From contig JAGRKR010000555.1 of NCBI GenBank assembly GCA_020442225.1, forward strand, positions 1 to 7,382: a DNA stretch of 7,382 nucleotides, given 5' to 3'. This stretch comes from Hyphomicrobiaceae bacterium (lineage in GTDB: Bacteria > Pseudomonadota > Alphaproteobacteria > Rhizobiales > Hyphomicrobiaceae). The position numbers and the translations under genes were made by a program. Below the pieces are notes generated by a model. That model did no database searches, was not told the origin of the DNA, and was given only the letters and a program-made list of their open reading frames with translations. This document shows, one piece after another, positions 5,642 to 7,382 of this stretch. The number at the start of each line of letters is the position of its first letter. The stretch's first letter is position 1.

Positions 5642-7382
5642 GCGCGATCAGGCCGTCGACGGCGACGACGCCCTGCCCTTCCGCCTTGACGAGGACCGGG
5701 TTGATCTCGGCCTCGCTCACCTCGGCGGCCCTGGACAGGGCAAGACGCGAGACGGCGGCGACGACACGCGCCAGCGCTGCGATGTCGCCCCTGGGAGCGC
5801 CGCGATAGCCGCGGATCAGCGCCAGCCCCTTGACCTCGTCGATCATGCGGCACGCCTCCGTCTCGTCGACGGGTGCGGGCCGCAGTGCGAAGTCCTCGTA
5901 GATCTCGGCGAGCGTGCCGCCGAGGCCGACCATGACCATGGGGCCGGCCAGCGGATCGCGCTTGAAGCCGACGATGGCCTCCGCCATCCCCTTCTCCATG
6001 GGCTGCACGAGCACCCCGTCGATGCGGGCGGCCGGAGCATGACGGGCGACGCTGGCGCGGATGCGCTCCGCCGCCGCCGCGAGCGCCGCGGCGTCCGGAA
6101 TGCCCAGCACGACGCCGCCGGCGTCCGTCTTGTGGGCGATATCGGCGGACAGCACCTTGGCGACGACGGGATAGGCCAGCCCCTCGGGCACGGTGCCGTC
6201 GGCGCCGATCACGCTCATGGCCGGCACCGGCACGCCGAGGGCGGCGAAGACGCCGAGTGCGTCGCGCTCGCTCAGGCTCCCGACGCCCGCCGTCGCGGCG
6301 GCGGCGAGACGCGTGTCGGCTTCGGCGGCCAGGCTCTCCGTCGGCCGCGGGCGGGGCGGCGTCCAGGAGAGATAGGCGTCGATGGCATCGGCACAGGCCT
6401 CGGGCGTGCGGAAGCCGGCAATGCCGGCCTCGGCCAGCAGCGCCAGCGAGCGTTCGGCCTGCGGGAACAGAAACGCCACGATGGGTTTCTCGCCACGGGC
6501 CCATTTGACCAGCGGGGCCACGGCCATTTCCGGCCGGTACTCCGCCGAAGAGCCGACCACTGTGACGATGGCGTCGATGCCGGGATTGGCGGTGAACGTG
6601 CGCATGCAGGCGTCGACGACGGACTCGCGCGTGCCGGCCATGGTGAGATCGACGACCGGCGCGTCGCCGATGGCGATGCCCTCGGCGGCGAGCGCCTCCT
6701 TCAGCTCCCGTGTCGGGCGGACGACCTCGATGCCACGATCGCCAAGATGGTCGGCGACCATGGCGGCCCCGCCGCCCGTGGTGGTGATGACGGCGACGCG
6801 CCGCCCCGTGGCGGGCTTGCGCCCCTTGACCAGCATCGGCGCCTCGAGCAGCCCCTCGAACAGGTCGAGCCGCATGACGCCGAGATCGTCGAGGAAGCTC
6901 TCGATGGCGCGCCCGCCGCCCATCATGGCGCCGGTGTGCGATTGCGCGAGCTCGCGGCCGAGCTCGGAGCGTCCGAGCACGTAGGCCATCATCGGCTTGC
7001 CGACGGCGGCGGCATGGCGGGCGGCCTGCGCCACGGTCTCGGGGTTGCGCAGTGTCTCGAGGAAGAGCAGCACCACGTCGGTGTCGGGATCGTCCACCAG
7101 CATCTCGGCGACCTCGCCGACCGCCACGTCGATCTCGTTGCCGATGGAGACGAGCGTCGAGAAGGCGATGTTGCGGCCCTGTCCACGCGAGATCAGCGCG
7201 CCAGTCAGGCTGCCCGACTGCGAGACGAGGCCGACGCGCCCCTTGGGCAGCACGTCGCGGTCGAGCACGGCGTTGGCGGAGAGCGTGCACGGCTCCTGCG
7301 TATTGATGAGGCCCATGCTGTTCGGGCCGACGAGGCGGACGCCGCCCGCCCGCGCCACGTCGCGCAGGCGCGCCTGCAGCGC
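5622..7382 (-). CDS. NDP-forming acyl-CoA synthetase (acetate--CoA ligase ADP-forming family), 5' end outside window
   Basis: The frame is open to the right edge: 586 residues are visible, and the N-terminal part of the CoA-binding Rossmann domain, roughly 110-120 residues by family length of about 700, is missing. GTG at 7358 is internal, not the start. Residues 13-27 (GGVRLVGPNSMGLIN) end the CoA-binding domain. A succinyl-CoA-ligase-like domain follows, with SQSGSLTG (54-61) and LAQSHTGAM (145-153); His149 is the likely phosphohistidine. After a linker near 342-366, an ATP-grasp domain runs from about 368 with YPVVAKVLSADIAHKTDAGGV (404-424), VGLGGTLAEIYEDFALRPAPVD (485-506) and AEINPVLV (558-565). 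Such enzymes interconvert an acyl-CoA plus ADP and phosphate with a free acid plus ATP and CoA. The acyl substrate is unknown; adjacency to leuCD hints at a hydroxy- or unsaturated dicarboxylate, which is inference. The stop is at 5622-5624. Confidence 0.9.
   Translation of the reverse strand, partial: ALQARLRDVARAGGVRLVGPNSMGLINTQEPCTLSANAVLDRDVLPKGRVGLVSQSGSLTGALISRGQGRNIAFSTLVSIGNEIDVAVGEVAEMLVDDPDTDVVLLFLETLRNPETVAQAARHAAAVGKPMMAYVLGRSELGRELAQSHTGAMMGGGRAIESFLDDLGVMRLDLFEGLLEAPMLVKGRKPATGRRVAVITTTGGGAAMVADHLGDRGIEVVRPTRELKEALAAEGIAIGDAPVVDLTMAGTRESVVDACMRTFTANPGIDAIVTVVGSSAEYRPEMAVAPLVKWARGEKPIVAFLFPQAERSLALLAEAGIAGFRTPEACADAIDAYLSWTPPRPRPTESLAAEADTRLAAAATAGVGSLSERDALGVFAALGVPVPAMSVIGADGTVPEGLAYPVVAKVLSADIAHKTDAGGVVLGIPDAAALAAAAERIRASVARHAPAARIDGVLVQPMEKGMAEAIVGFKRDPLAGPMVMVGLGGTLAEIYEDFALRPAPVDETEACRMIDEVKGLALIRGYRGAPRGDIAALARVVAAVSRLALSRAAEVSEAEINPVLVKAEGQGVVAVDGLIALKPSSA

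Noticed and set aside
5512..7290. 592-residue open frame on the minus strand, offset from the acyl-CoA synthetase frame
   Set aside because: It is a same-strand frame-shifted shadow full of Arg/Gly; the other minus frame carries all the family motifs.

Overview
This GC-rich window (AT-rich only in one promoter region) looks like chromosomal DNA from an alphaproteobacterium, probably Hyphomicrobiales. That placement rests on codon bias, on the family types (PPK2, a thermonuclease with a conserved Cys/Trp-rich tail, HupE/UreJ) and on an FNR/FixK-type palindrome. It is inference; no rRNA or other phylogenetic marker is present. I see seven genes, two cut by the window edges, and no mobile element, CRISPR array, tRNA or rRNA.

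Layout. 1-462 (minus): N-terminal part of a polyphosphate kinase 2, cut by the left edge just after its Walker A motif. 463-644: divergent regulatory region with a perfect TTGAT-N4-ATCAA palindrome. 645-1037 (plus): small unrecognised acidic protein. 1229-1963 (plus): exported thermonuclease-family protein with an extra C-terminal domain. It converges on a redoxin/thioredoxin-fold exported protein (2050-2679, minus), with a 10-bp-stem hairpin between the two stops. 2777-3421 (minus): HupE/UreJ-type metal permease, upstream of the redoxin and separated from it by a canonical intrinsic terminator placed almost directly before the redoxin start. 3555-5641 (plus): LeuC-like and LeuD-like subunits of an isopropylmalate-isomerase-family hydro-lyase. 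5622-7382 (minus): large NDP-forming acyl-CoA synthetase, cut by the right edge, whose 3' end overlaps leuD tail to tail by 20 bp.

How the genes may work together. The leuCD pair has no other leucine gene in view and lies next to an acyl-CoA synthetase. It could act on leucine precursors or, as a paralogue, on another C5/C6 hydroxy-acid whose product is CoA-activated; the second reading is a hypothesis. The hupE-redoxin pair may be cotranscribed with attenuation between them. The palindrome upstream of ppk2 suggests that polyphosphate/nucleotide metabolism, the small divergent gene, or both respond to oxygen or redox state. Nothing here is clearly a new defence or mobile system. The most notable signals are the FNR-type box, the terminator inside the redoxin leader, and the leuCD/acyl-CoA synthetase neighbourhood.
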